Below are positions 1-8,431 of a DNA stretch of 64,000 nucleotides, piece after piece. How positions within the stretch are numbered: the first letter of the stretch is position 1; each line of letters begins with the position of its first letter. The position numbers and the translations under genes are program-made. The notes under the pieces are model-generated. The model was given only the letters and a program-made list of their open reading frames with translations, made no database searches and had not been told where the DNA came from. This DNA is from Mucilaginibacter paludis DSM 18603 (GTDB taxonomy: Bacteria; Bacteroidota; Bacteroidia; Sphingobacteriales; Sphingobacteriaceae): NCBI RefSeq assembly GCF_000166195.2, contig NZ_CM001403.1:372001-436000 (forward strand). Direction: 5' to 3'.

Positions 1-1
1 A

Positions 2-457
2 GTAGAAACATTCAGTAAGAAAGAAAGAGAGAAAAAAAAATCAAAAAAATTACAGGACAAAAGAGAAAAGGCGGAAGAAAGAAAGGCTAACTCCGATAAA
101 GGAAAAACCCTGGAAGATATGATGGCATACATTGATGATGATGGTAATATCACATCCACTCCACCAGACCCGTCTAAAAGGAAAAAGATTGTTACCGAAG
201 ATATCCAGATCTCGGTACCAAAGCAGGAAGCCATGGCTCCGCCTGATCCATTTAGAAAAGGAACAGTTACCTTTTTTAACGAATCTAAAGGATTTGGTTT
301 CATTCAGGATTCAGTATCCCAGGAAAGCATCTTTGTACACGTAAAAGCGCTTGAAGAAGCCATTAAAGAAAACGACAAAGTAACTTTTGAAACCGAACAG
401 GGATTAAAAGGGCTGAGCGCCATCAAGGTTAAAAAAGCAGTTAAAGAGAGTAAGTAA
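2..457 (+). CDS. Cold-shock domain protein, 5' end outside window
   Basis: The C-terminal ~65 residues form a cold-shock (OB-fold) domain with the RNP-1-like motif KGFGFI and the RNP-2-like motif IFVHV, so this is a single-strand nucleic acid binding protein of the CspA superfamily. The frame is open without a stop to the window edge and encodes a basic Lys/Glu-rich stretch (KKEREKKKSKK...) before the ATG at 119. Bacteroidota cold-shock proteins of this type have such a charged N-terminal extension, so the true start lies to the left and the ATG at 119 is probably internal. The central part, with GNITSTPPDP, is also typical of this longer family. The gene is followed by a long hairpin. The family is confident; the role (RNA chaperone or translation under stress) is known for the family only. 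Confidence 0.85.
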   Translation, partial: VETFSKKEREKKKSKKLQDKREKAEERKANSDKGKTLEDMMAYIDDDGNITSTPPDPSKRKKIVTEDIQISVPKQEAMAPPDPFRKGTVTFFNESKGFGFIQDSVSQESIFVHVKALEEAIKENDKVTFETEQGLKGLSAIKVKKAVKESK

Positions 458-497
458 TACCATAACTGCAGGGCAAAACGCCAGGCGGCAATATAAT

Positions 498-539
498 ATA
501 TCATACAACTGCAAACGCAGGTTTGCAATTGTATGATAT
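498..539 (+). terminator. Long hairpin after the cold-shock gene
   Basis: Two 19-base arms (498-516 and 521-539) pair with one G-T type mismatch around a 4-base loop. There is no T-run after it, so it is not a textbook intrinsic terminator. It could act as a terminator or a 3'-end stabiliser of the cold-shock mRNA. The stretch from 540 to 759 shows nothing else. Confidence 0.45.
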
Positions 540-759
540 CAAAATACAGTTCAAAGGCTGTAATGCTAAGCCGAGCGTGTTTAGGCTGGAGCAATTCAAT
601 GTGATTGCCTTCTGGCTGATAAATTTGATTCAACCCAGGGCTAACCGGCATTTATAGTTTACACGGTAGCAGTGTTGATAGAAGTTATGGCGTCAACTTT
701 GAGTGATGCCATACTACACCCTGAATACAAGGCTTAAACTAAAAAATCAGGCAAAGCCC

Positions 760-996
760 TTAATCTTCGTCTTCATCCTCAACATCGTCCAGATCATCAA
801 ACAAGGGCTCACCTTTCAAGTCCTCATCGTCAGGGTCAAGTTCATCTAAATCATCTTCCACCTCAAAATCACTTCCTTCGTCCAGGTCAAAATCCTCTTC
901 TTCAGTCAAATAATCCTCATCCGGATCAATGTTGTTATTAATGGTTGCCAGCATGGTAGTATAATTAAATTGCTTCTTAAACTTATACTCAAACAT
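760..996 (-). CDS. Small highly acidic hypothetical protein
   Basis: This is a 78-residue product. The first ~20 residues are ordinary (MFEYKFKKQFNYTTM), and the remainder is almost entirely Asp/Glu, ending in DVEDEDED. The reading frame can be extended to a TTG at 1020, but the ATG at 996 is preferred because it is a standard codon and gives a compact start. No domain is recognised. Acidic tails of this kind occur on histone-like or nucleic-acid-mimic proteins and on ribosome-associated proteins, but nothing here proves any of these. It is divergent from the helicase gene at 1124. Low-complexity composition means it could be a chance ORF, although intact codon structure over the acidic region argues for a real gene. 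Confidence 0.5.
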   Translation of the reverse strand: MFEYKFKKQFNYTTMLATINNNIDPDEDYLTEEEDFDLDEGSDFEVEDDLDELDPDDEDLKGEPLFDDLDDVEDEDED

Positions 997-1123
997 AACA
1001 TATTCTTTTAGTTTGTGCAATTGTAGCCAGCCCGATTATTTTACTTCTACGGTACAATACTCTGGCCCAGAGTAAAACAATATTTACCGGCGTTCGCAAT
1101 TTTTATGTTAAAATTGCAGCTGA

Positions 1124-3148
1124 ATGATGGAAGAGATGAACCCCATAATGCAGTTGGCTTTTGACTATGTGGAGAGCACCAACACCATTATTTTCCTGAC
1201 CGGGAAGGCCGGAACAGGTAAAACTACTTTTTTGCAATATGTTAAGCAACACACCCGCAAAAAAATGGCTATTGTTGCGCCTACCGGTGTAGCCGCCATT
1301 AACGCAGGCGGAATGACGATCCATTCCATGTTCCAGGTGCCCTTTGGCCCTATCATCCCATCCAACACGGCAAGGCCCGAAGCACACTTCAGCGTTGAAA
1401 AGAAAGAGTTGCTATCCAGCCTTGATTTGCTGGTAATTGATGAGGTGAGTATGGTAAGGCCTGATATATTAGATTATATCGACCTTGTTTTGCGGAATGT
1501 TAAAGATTCAAGCTACCCATTCGGCGGAGTTCAGCTATTCCTCATCGGCGATCTATCGCAGCTCAGCCCCATCATCCGTGATGAGGAGTGGATGCTTTTG
1601 AACCGTTATTATACCAATCAATATTTTTTTAGCAGCCGGGTATTACAACACAGTCCTTTTGTGCGTATTGAGCTCGACCATGTATTCAGGCAGAAGGAAC
1701 AGTCCTTTGTTGATATCCTGAACGAGGTACGCAACAACCAAATTAGCCCACCGAGTTTGGCAGTACTGAACGAACGCCACCAACCCGATTTCAGGCCAAC
1801 GGCAACAGAACCTTACATCACTCTCACCACCCACAACAGTATAGCGCAAAAGCTCAATAACGAATTTATTGAAGCACTTGAGGGTGAGGTTTTTGATTTT
1901 AAAGCAACAATAAGAGGCGAATTCCCCAAAGATGCTTATCCTACCGAAACCGACCTCAAGCTAAAGATTGGTGCGCAGGTGATGTTTGTTAAGAACGACA
2001 ATTCGGCGGAGAAGCTTTTTTATAATGGGAAAATTGGATTGATTACCCGTATTGAAAGCGATACCGTATTTGTACGTTGCGGAAACGAAACCAAAGATAT
2101 AGCCGTACAGGCACTGGAATGGACCAACATTAAATATCAGCTGGAAGAAGAACAAATTAACGAAACCAATGCCGGTAGCTTTGCACAAATCCCTTTAAAA
2201 CTGGCCTGGGCCATTACTATCCACAAAAGCCAGGGTTTAAGTTTCGATAAGGCCATTATTGATGTAAGCGAAGCTTTTGCACATGGCCAGGTATACGTTG
2301 CACTAAGCCGTTGCCGGAGCCTTGGCGGCATGGTTTTACGCAATAAGGTATCGCCACATAATATTATTGGCGATCCGGCTATCGCTCTCTTTAATAACCA
2401 AGCCCATGCCATTAAGCCTGACCGGGAAAGACTAACGCTCGATCAGGAACGCTATCGGCAATTTTTGATAGCAGAGCTGTTTAATTTTGCACCTGTGAAA
2501 AGCAAGATGGAAGGTTTTGAGGAAGTTGTACCTACCTTCAATACGGAGGTTGTTACCGTAGCCGAAAAACTGACAAGGCAATTGCACACCATCGATACGG
2601 ACCGGATTAAGAAAGCAGCAGTTTATTTTTTGCAGAAACTGGAAGCCTTTACAACAAGTTTACATGCCTTGATACCTGGCTTAATCAGTCAATCATCAAC
2701 CAAAAAAGAGTTAGCCGCTAAAGCCGACCAGGTGATGCAGCTGATAATGGCGCGGATAACATTGATGATACACTTCTCGGCTGAAGACTTTACCGTTAAC
2801 GCTTACCTTGATCTTAAAAAAGAAGCCCAGGCTAAATCTGTTGCTGATAAATCCCGGTCATACGTTAAAGCGCTTAACGCGAAGCCTAACGAAGAGCTCT
2901 ATAAACAGCTGATGCAATGGCGGGTTAGCATGGCCGAAAAAAACAAGGTGATGCCCAACATGATCTTGTCTGAAAAAACGATAGCAGCCATTGCCGAAAA
3001 GCTCCCTCAAACCCTTAAAGCCCTTGGCGCCATCAAAGGTGTTGGGCAACCTAAAGCGGTACAATATGGCCAGGAGATTATCGAACTGATCAGGGCCTAT
3101 CAACAGGCATCGCAACCGGGCGAAGCGGAACAAAAGAGTTTGTTTTGA
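1124..3148 (+). CDS. PIF1-family SF1 DNA helicase with C-terminal HRDC domain
   Basis: An ATP-dependent 5'-3' DNA helicase of the PIF1/RecD-like SF1B group is predicted. Walker A is GKAGTGKTT at residues 27-35, Walker B is VIDEVSM around 104-110, and the conserved TPTGVAA-like motif appears as APTGVAA at 52-58. GDLSQLSPI is the motif III region. AWAITIHKSQGLSF followed by VYVALSRCRS gives motifs V and VI. The last ~75 residues (from LYKQLMQWR to the AIKGVG turn) look like an HRDC domain, an accessory DNA-binding module found in RecQ and RNase D and in Bacteroidota PIF1-like helicases. Starts at 1127 and 1136 are also possible. It is convergent with the outer-membrane gene at 3168, only 19 bases away. 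Probable role: replication, recombination or G-quadruplex processing. Confidence 0.9.
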   Translation: MMEEMNPIMQLAFDYVESTNTIIFLTGKAGTGKTTFLQYVKQHTRKKMAIVAPTGVAAINAGGMTIHSMFQVPFGPIIPSNTARPEAHFSVEKKELLSSLDLLVIDEVSMVRPDILDYIDLVLRNVKDSSYPFGGVQLFLIGDLSQLSPIIRDEEWMLLNRYYTNQYFFSSRVLQHSPFVRIELDHVFRQKEQSFVDILNEVRNNQISPPSLAVLNERHQPDFRPTATEPYITLTTHNSIAQKLNNEFIEALEGEVFDFKATIRGEFPKDAYPTETDLKLKIGAQVMFVKNDNSAEKLFYNGKIGLITRIESDTVFVRCGNETKDIAVQALEWTNIKYQLEEEQINETNAGSFAQIPLKLAWAITIHKSQGLSFDKAIIDVSEAFAHGQVYVALSRCRSLGGMVLRNKVSPHNIIGDPAIALFNNQAHAIKPDRERLTLDQERYRQFLIAELFNFAPVKSKMEGFEEVVPTFNTEVVTVAEKLTRQLHTIDTDRIKKAAVYFLQKLEAFTTSLHALIPGLISQSSTKKELAAKADQVMQLIMARITLMIHFSAEDFTVNAYLDLKKEAQAKSVADKSRSYVKALNAKPNEELYKQLMQWRVSMAEKNKVMPNMILSEKTIAAIAEKLPQTLKALGAIKGVGQPKAVQYGQEIIELIRAYQQASQPGEAEQKSLF

Positions 3149-3167
3149 TTAGCGGTTTAAAAAAATA

Positions 3168-5726
3168 TTAAAAGCGAAAGCCTATAGAAATATAAGGCAG
3201 AGCCCCTTCTTTAGAAAAGCCAACAACGCTTTCAATTAAAAGCAACTGGGCGGGTATCAAATAAATACCGCCGCCGTAACCATCGTGCCATACGGTTGAT
3301 GATTCGCCCGGTGCCCATACCCTGCCAACATCATTAAAACCGATAATACCTAAAGTACCCGGAAGCAGGTACGAATTAAAATCGAGTACTTTTAAACGCA
3401 GCTCCAGGTTATTGTAAGCGATAGTTTTACCTGTAAAACGATTGGTATGAAAACCCCTGAAATTTTGCGCGCCACCAAGTTTAAGTTGCTGAAAATATGC
3501 CGCGTTGCCAATGGTGGTACCCACGCCTGTGCGATTAGCAATAATCAACACCGAATCACGGTCGGGGGTTAAATAGAAACTAAACTCGGATAAAACCTGT
3601 CCGTAAGTATTCTTATCCCTGCTGATACCAGTGAAGCCACTAAGGCTGGTATTCCAGTAGATGCCCTTGGTAGGTAGCGTCCCTTTATTACGGGTATCCA
3701 ATTGGGCACCCGCTATTAGGCCCGCGTAAAACCGGGTATCAAAAACATTGGCGCCGGGGTTTGCCTGGTTATAATCTGTCAGGTATCTTTGGGGATTATC
3801 CCCGGCCTCACTGTTATAAAATTGCCCGGCCAAACCAGCGCTTAAACGCAACTTGCCGTAGGTATGGTACAGGGAAACATCCCCGGTGATATAATCATAG
3901 CGGTTACGGTAGTAGGATATATCTTTATCGCCCTGGTTTACAAATACCGTGTTATTACCTACACCAAAAAAATTACTGAGGTTATTGGGCCCCCTGGATA
4001 GCAAATTGATACTCAAATCATTATTACCGATCAGTTTTGTCCACCGGGCTACATACGTAAACAAGAGTGATTTGCGCGCCAGCGAATAATTGGTTAAAAA
4101 CTCCTGCCTGAAAGCGTAAGGCTCTTTACGAAAGCCCTGTTTCTGGTACGAGAAGCCGCCGATCAATAAAACACCGATATCATTACTGTAATTTGCCAGG
4201 ATAACAGGCTCAAACCTATCGAATTTGAAGCTTGTTTTATCATAATCGTTTACTGTCGTATCCGTTGAAGTACGGATTTTTACCTTGGATGATGAAGGCA
4301 AAATATTCTGCTGATCAGATCTGTCGTAAACATAAAGTTTGTTTTTATTGTGAAGGTTCTTATCAACATAAAAACTGTCAACACCACCTCCGCCCAACAT
4401 CCGCACCCTAATCGGCGATGCCTTTGTGCCTGTCACTAAAAAAATATCTGCGCCATCAAAACCATACAGCCTTACCTCCAGCGTAACATCGGGTTTAAAG
4501 GTGCGCAGGTAGGTTACTTTATCAATGGTACCGTCCTTTTTAATTTTATTTACCGTTACCGTTAAATTACCGTTGTCTTCGTTATGGATGGTAAACTGAT
4601 CCATTTTATCGCTTGCCGGAATTTCTACTTCGTTGGATATAAAGCGATAATATTCCAAAGCCTGTTGAGCCAGTATGTTTCTTCGTGCGATTATGTTGGC
4701 CACAATTGCAGGCCCCGAAAGGCGGTAAATTGTATCGGGCATCAAACGGATAGCTTTGCTAATCAGGCTGTCTGTTAGTTTAGCCTGCACATAGGCAATC
4801 TGCTCCTTCCAGTCGTCTTCGCTCAACTGGTTCAAAAAATAACGGTCAAAATAGCGGGCATTAAAGTTCCACCCGTTGATATCTCTGATGGCACCGCTAT
4901 AACCCTGAAATTTTGATTTTAACCATTGATGCGATACTATCCATGGAAACAAGCCCGATGTTTTGTAATAAACCTGGTCGCGGTCGCGTGGTACAGGCTC
5001 ATAAACTGTTTCGTGCTTTCCGTCAATCTTCTCCCATCGCCATTGGTCCTCATGCCTGTCCCAATCGCCCAAAAGCATATCCAGCAGGCGCGCCCTTAAT
5101 ACTGTTTTTTCGTCAACCCGGTTATCATTGTCCTGCTGTAATTTCCGTTGTGTTTTTTCGGTATTATCAGTTTTGTCGGCATCCAGCGGCTCACGTTCTT
5201 CAAACAAAAAAACCTGGTTTGCAAACTCCTTTCGGTATTCGCCTAAGGCGGGCTCATCGGCCAGGTAAACTATACGTGGGTTGGAGTGCGGTATGCCCAG
5301 GGCCTGTGCGAGTGGAGGTACTGTTAAGGCAGAAAAAGGATGAGCTGCGGATACCTGGTCTTGCAGGATATCCTTTGCCACCGTTGGCCGGAGGTTAAGC
5401 GGCAAACCGTATTCCGGATACTTTTGTAAAGTTCTTAATACCCACTGCTGCCCGGTTGAATCTTGCAAACGCAATGATTTGGTTTGCTTCCCCCCACCTC
5501 TTTGCAGAATTTTTAACCCACCTTTTTCTTTTGATAAATAGAACACAGGCAGTTTAACGGGAGCCGCCCAGAGTTTGCGATAGTTTTGGCCCAGAAAAAA
5601 CTGGTGTGTTTTACTTACCTTATTATACTCCGGCTCAACAGCCAGCTTAATACTATCAGATGTTTGCCCGTAACTCCTGGATGACAGGAGTTCTACAAAA
5701 ACTATAAACAACAGGAATGATCTCAA
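3168..5726 (-). CDS. BamA/TamA-like outer-membrane barrel with N-terminal kinase-like region
   Basis: This is an 852-residue exported protein. The signal peptide (FLLFIVFVEL...SYGQ) starts at a TTG codon; an in-frame TAA lies just upstream and no ATG precedes the signal peptide. The C-terminal half, from about residue 520, has the alternating strand pattern of a BamA/TamA (surface antigen) barrel and ends in SIGFRF with a terminal Phe. Longer Bacteroidota relatives usually begin with a metallophosphatase domain, which is absent here. Residues ~60-260 contain WVLRTLQK, LLDMLLGDWDRHEDQWRW and VPRDRDQ, which recall HipA/Fam20/CotH-type kinase signatures. Role is unknown; it could be outer-membrane assembly or surface lipid or protein modification. 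The barrel call is firm, the kinase-like reading is inference. Confidence 0.8.
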   Translation of the reverse strand: MRSFLLFIVFVELLSSRSYGQTSDSIKLAVEPEYNKVSKTHQFFLGQNYRKLWAAPVKLPVFYLSKEKGGLKILQRGGGKQTKSLRLQDSTGQQWVLRTLQKYPEYGLPLNLRPTVAKDILQDQVSAAHPFSALTVPPLAQALGIPHSNPRIVYLADEPALGEYRKEFANQVFLFEEREPLDADKTDNTEKTQRKLQQDNDNRVDEKTVLRARLLDMLLGDWDRHEDQWRWEKIDGKHETVYEPVPRDRDQVYYKTSGLFPWIVSHQWLKSKFQGYSGAIRDINGWNFNARYFDRYFLNQLSEDDWKEQIAYVQAKLTDSLISKAIRLMPDTIYRLSGPAIVANIIARRNILAQQALEYYRFISNEVEIPASDKMDQFTIHNEDNGNLTVTVNKIKKDGTIDKVTYLRTFKPDVTLEVRLYGFDGADIFLVTGTKASPIRVRMLGGGGVDSFYVDKNLHNKNKLYVYDRSDQQNILPSSSKVKIRTSTDTTVNDYDKTSFKFDRFEPVILANYSNDIGVLLIGGFSYQKQGFRKEPYAFRQEFLTNYSLARKSLLFTYVARWTKLIGNNDLSINLLSRGPNNLSNFFGVGNNTVFVNQGDKDISYYRNRYDYITGDVSLYHTYGKLRLSAGLAGQFYNSEAGDNPQRYLTDYNQANPGANVFDTRFYAGLIAGAQLDTRNKGTLPTKGIYWNTSLSGFTGISRDKNTYGQVLSEFSFYLTPDRDSVLIIANRTGVGTTIGNAAYFQQLKLGGAQNFRGFHTNRFTGKTIAYNNLELRLKVLDFNSYLLPGTLGIIGFNDVGRVWAPGESSTVWHDGYGGGIYLIPAQLLLIESVVGFSKEGALPYISIGFRF

Positions 5727-5866
5727 CTTTTTTTAAAAATATGGCTATTGACTATAAGTTACAAGTGATATACATTGTTTTTATTAATACTATTTTAATA
5801 ATTTAATAACTTAAAACTAACCTTTTGCCAGGGAAATTGTTGATCACACTTATATCCTCATACCAA

Positions 5867-6718
5867 ATGATTAATTATAAAAATACGATACTGGCATTGC
5901 TGTTGCTGATTGCTTTTGAAGCCGAAGCGCAACAAACCAGAGACACCACAAAGAAAAATATTGCGGATACTTTAAAAAAAGATCTGTTTACGGCCCCCGA
6001 CACCGTAAGACATTTACATAGTAAGTTAAGCTCGCTTATCCCACCTGTGGTTTTAATTGGGTATGGAGTGAGCTCATTTTACATCAGGCCGCTGCGAAGG
6101 GTGGATAGCTATGTTTATAATGAAGCTATAGAACATGATATTGTAAGCCGTACTCCACTGGAAAACTATTTCCAATATACACCCATGGCGCTGGTGTACG
6201 GGCTCAACCTGGTTGGGGTGCACGGAAAAAATACTTTTGTTGACCGAACCCTGATTTACGTGATGGCACAGGGGATGCTCCAGATATCATTAAACACAGT
6301 TAAAAGAACTACGCACCGTTTGAGGCCCGATGGTTCAGACAGGCTCTCATTCCCTTCCGGACATACGGGTAATGCGTTTTCGGGAGCGGAATTCATGGCT
6401 CAGGAACTCAATGGCAATTCTATAGCGTACGGCATCATCGGGTACGCTTTTGCAACCACCACCGGCGTGATGCGAATTTACCACCAGGACCATTGGCTGA
6501 GCGATGTGGTTGCTGGCGCAGGCTTTGGCATATTATCAACCAAGGCGGCTTATTTGCTTTACCCATATATCCGCAATCGCATATTTAAAGGAGGCCGGGA
6601 AAAAGAAGGTCAAGAAAACATGCCTCCGGAGCTAAAACGGAAGCCCATGAAAAGCTCAATCCTTTTACCATCATACCAGGATGGAGCGCTCGGCGTTCAA
6701 TTTGCGATGGAGCTTTAG
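5867..6718 (+). CDS. PAP2-family membrane-associated phosphatase
   Basis: A type 2 phosphatidic acid phosphatase superfamily protein. It acts on lipid phosphates (phosphatidate, undecaprenyl pyrophosphate or lipid A phosphates) at the inner membrane or in the periplasm. The three family motifs are visible: KRTTHRLRP, PSGHT, and RIYHQDHWLSDVVAG. The start was set at the ATG at 5867 rather than the upstream TTG because it immediately precedes a good signal peptide (ILALLLLIAFEAEAQ). A basic tail follows the last motif. The gene is divergent from the outer-membrane gene at 5726, leaving ~140 AT-rich bases for both promoters. The substrate cannot be told from sequence. Confidence 0.88.
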   Translation: MINYKNTILALLLLIAFEAEAQQTRDTTKKNIADTLKKDLFTAPDTVRHLHSKLSSLIPPVVLIGYGVSSFYIRPLRRVDSYVYNEAIEHDIVSRTPLENYFQYTPMALVYGLNLVGVHGKNTFVDRTLIYVMAQGMLQISLNTVKRTTHRLRPDGSDRLSFPSGHTGNAFSGAEFMAQELNGNSIAYGIIGYAFATTTGVMRIYHQDHWLSDVVAGAGFGILSTKAAYLLYPYIRNRIFKGGREKEGQENMPPELKRKPMKSSILLPSYQDGALGVQFAMEL

Positions 6719-6801
6719 ATTTTGGTATCGCATATGCCTGATATACCGGACGATATGATTGTACTGATAAAACACCAAAACCAAATTCAGAAATCGGCGT
6801 T

Positions 6802-7203
6802 ATGGGCTACATGGAAATTAATACAGCAACTCACAAAACACGCTATTCGGATGCCGAATTGGAGGAATTCAAGAATCTTATCCTTAATAAAATAGTCATT
6901 GCCAAAGAGGAACTGGAGTCATTATCGGCATCGTTACAAAGTGCTAATCCAAATGGCACCGATGATACCGGCGGAGCTTACCAAACTTTGGAGGATGGCG
7001 CGGCTACGCTGGAAAAAGAATCCATCCATCAGCTGGCCGGACGCCAAAAAAAATTTATAGAACAACTGGATGCCGCCCTGGTGCGCATTGCCAATAAAAC
7101 TTATGGAATTTGCCGTTCAACCGGAAAACTGATTCAAAAAGAACGGTTGATGGCCGTACCACATACCACGCAAAGCATGGAAGCCAAAATGAAACAATAC
7201 TGA
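6802..7203 (+). CDS. DksA/TraR-family regulator lacking zinc-finger cysteines
   Basis: A 133-residue protein with the DksA layout: a helical coiled-coil N-terminal part (AELEEFKNLI...KEELESL), a second helix (LAGRQKKFIEQLDAALVRI), and the signature YGICR followed by LI..ERL...P. DksA-type proteins bind RNA polymerase through the secondary channel and alter initiation. Canonical members have four zinc cysteines, but here only the first Cys (in YGICR) remains; the second Cys-pair position reads PHTTQSMEAK. This makes it one of the zinc-independent DksA-like proteins common in Bacteroidota. A second ATG nine bases downstream could also be used. Confidence 0.85.
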   Translation: MGYMEINTATHKTRYSDAELEEFKNLILNKIVIAKEELESLSASLQSANPNGTDDTGGAYQTLEDGAATLEKESIHQLAGRQKKFIEQLDAALVRIANKTYGICRSTGKLIQKERLMAVPHTTQSMEAKMKQY

Positions 7204-7221
7204 TCATAAACCCAAAAAAGG

Positions 7222-7275
7222 TGCCCGTTAAACAGATTGATTTCATCAACTGCAACTGATCTGTGTATACGGGCA
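7222..7275 (+). terminator. Two-part hairpin downstream of the DksA-like gene
   Basis: The outer arms TGCCCGT (7222-7228) and ACGGGCA (7269-7275) and the inner arms CAGAT (7233-7237) and ATCTG (7259-7263) form one long stem-loop. There is no strong T-run, so terminator function is likely but not certain. Confidence 0.4.
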
Positions 7276-7394
7276 TCTCATTTATCTATTAAAGGCTTTT
7301 GTATACTATTCAGCGCCCCGGCGATAAAAAATCCGCCTCTTGTGAAACATGATCGATGCTTATCTAATTACGCGTAATCCGGGGTAAAAGCACC

Positions 7395-7829
7395 TTAAAC
7401 AGGCAGTTTATAAGCTTGCCTTGCCAGCAGTTTCCAGGCACCGTGTTGTTTAACAAACACCAGCATAATGCCCAGGTTTACCGTACCGGGTTTACCACCA
7501 TCCGCCGTTTCGGCATTCAATTTATGTCTTACAATGGCTGTAGTACCGGTTATTTTGATGGTTTGATCCGTTAAGGTTATGGTTACAAATACCGATGCCT
7601 TACTGATAAAAGCATCAACAAATTCAGCTTTATTTTGCAGTTTTCCGCTCGAATGTCCATAAGTGAGGTTATCAGAGGCTATGTTCTCCAAATCAGCCTT
7701 ATTGGCGCTAATCATGGCTAAGCGCATTTTTTCGACTGCGGCGGCTACATCTGCCTCGTCTTTAGTTTGAGCATGGGTGCCTGCGGCAATTCCTAAAACA
7801 ACGGTAAATAACAGGATTATCTTCTTCAT
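7395..7829 (-). CDS. Secreted NTF2-like (DUF4440) protein
   Basis: A 144-residue protein with a clear signal peptide (MKKIILLFTVVLGIAAGTHAQ) followed by a single NTF2-like/SnoaL-type cone-fold domain. Typical marks are the helical start (AAVEKMRLAMISANKADLENI), the GHSSGK turn, and the C-terminal strands with WKLLARQAYKLP. Many such proteins in Bacteroidota are annotated as DUF4440 or nuclear transport factor 2 family with no defined substrate. It stands alone between the DksA-like gene and the thioesterase. The fold is likely; the function is unknown. Confidence 0.8.
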   Translation of the reverse strand: MKKIILLFTVVLGIAAGTHAQTKDEADVAAAVEKMRLAMISANKADLENIASDNLTYGHSSGKLQNKAEFVDAFISKASVFVTITLTDQTIKITGTTAIVRHKLNAETADGGKPGTVNLGIMLVFVKQHGAWKLLARQAYKLPV

Positions 7830-7922
7830 AAATCAAACTTAGATAAAAAAGCCCAAAGCAAAAAGCTGAACGGCGATAGCAAAATCACAGCGTTTATTTA
7901 ATCTATCAGCGGAATGCGTCGA

Positions 7923-8315
7923 TCAATCCTCCCTCAGGCGCTCATCCGTATAAAGTATCTCTGTACGGCCGTGGGGAACGGGCACGCCATTTTCATCTAC
8001 AGACACAAATACGATCTTATCAATGGTGAGGATAGTTTTTTGGGTGATCTTATTACGAACCTCACAGGTTAAGGTGAGCGACGTTCGGCCAAAGCTAACC
8101 GCCTTGATACCCAACTCTACAATATCACCTTGCTTGGCCGAGTTAATGAAATTAATTTCGGACATGTATTTGGTAACACAGCCATTGGTACCTAACTGGA
8201 TGATAGAGTATATAGCCGCTTCCTCATCTATCCAACTGAGCAGGCTCCCTCCAAAAAGAGTTCCATGAGCGTTTAAATCTTCGGGTTTTACCCATTTGCG
8301 TGTGTAGAAATTCAT
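7923..8315 (-). CDS. Acyl-CoA thioesterase, hotdog fold
   Basis: A 130-residue single hotdog-domain protein of the YciA/acyl-CoA hydrolase type, which cleaves acyl-CoA to free acid and CoA. The signature NAHGTLFGGSLLSWIDEEAA gives the hotdog helix with the catalytic Asp/Glu region, and INFINSAKQGDIVELG follows as the substrate-channel strand. It is the last gene of the minus-strand aromatic cluster; the gap to aroC is ~115 bases and carries low-complexity words, so cotranscription is possible but unproven. Substrate chain length cannot be read from the sequence. Confidence 0.85.
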   Translation of the reverse strand: MNFYTRKWVKPEDLNAHGTLFGGSLLSWIDEEAAIYSIIQLGTNGCVTKYMSEINFINSAKQGDIVELGIKAVSFGRTSLTLTCEVRNKITQKTILTIDKIVFVSVDENGVPVPHGRTEILYTDERLRED

Positions 8316-8431
8316 TTTTTAGAGTTTGAAGCCTGAAGCACAACGCCTCAAGCTTATTTTATGATATCAGGTTAAGGTTAAACTCGAAAGCACAAGATCT
8401 AAAAGCTTAAAAAAGTCCTACGGCTTGTGCC

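Noticed and set aside
304..651. 115-codon minus-strand frame opposite the cold-shock gene
   Set aside because: Antisense shadow over a well-supported gene and hairpin; no family pattern.
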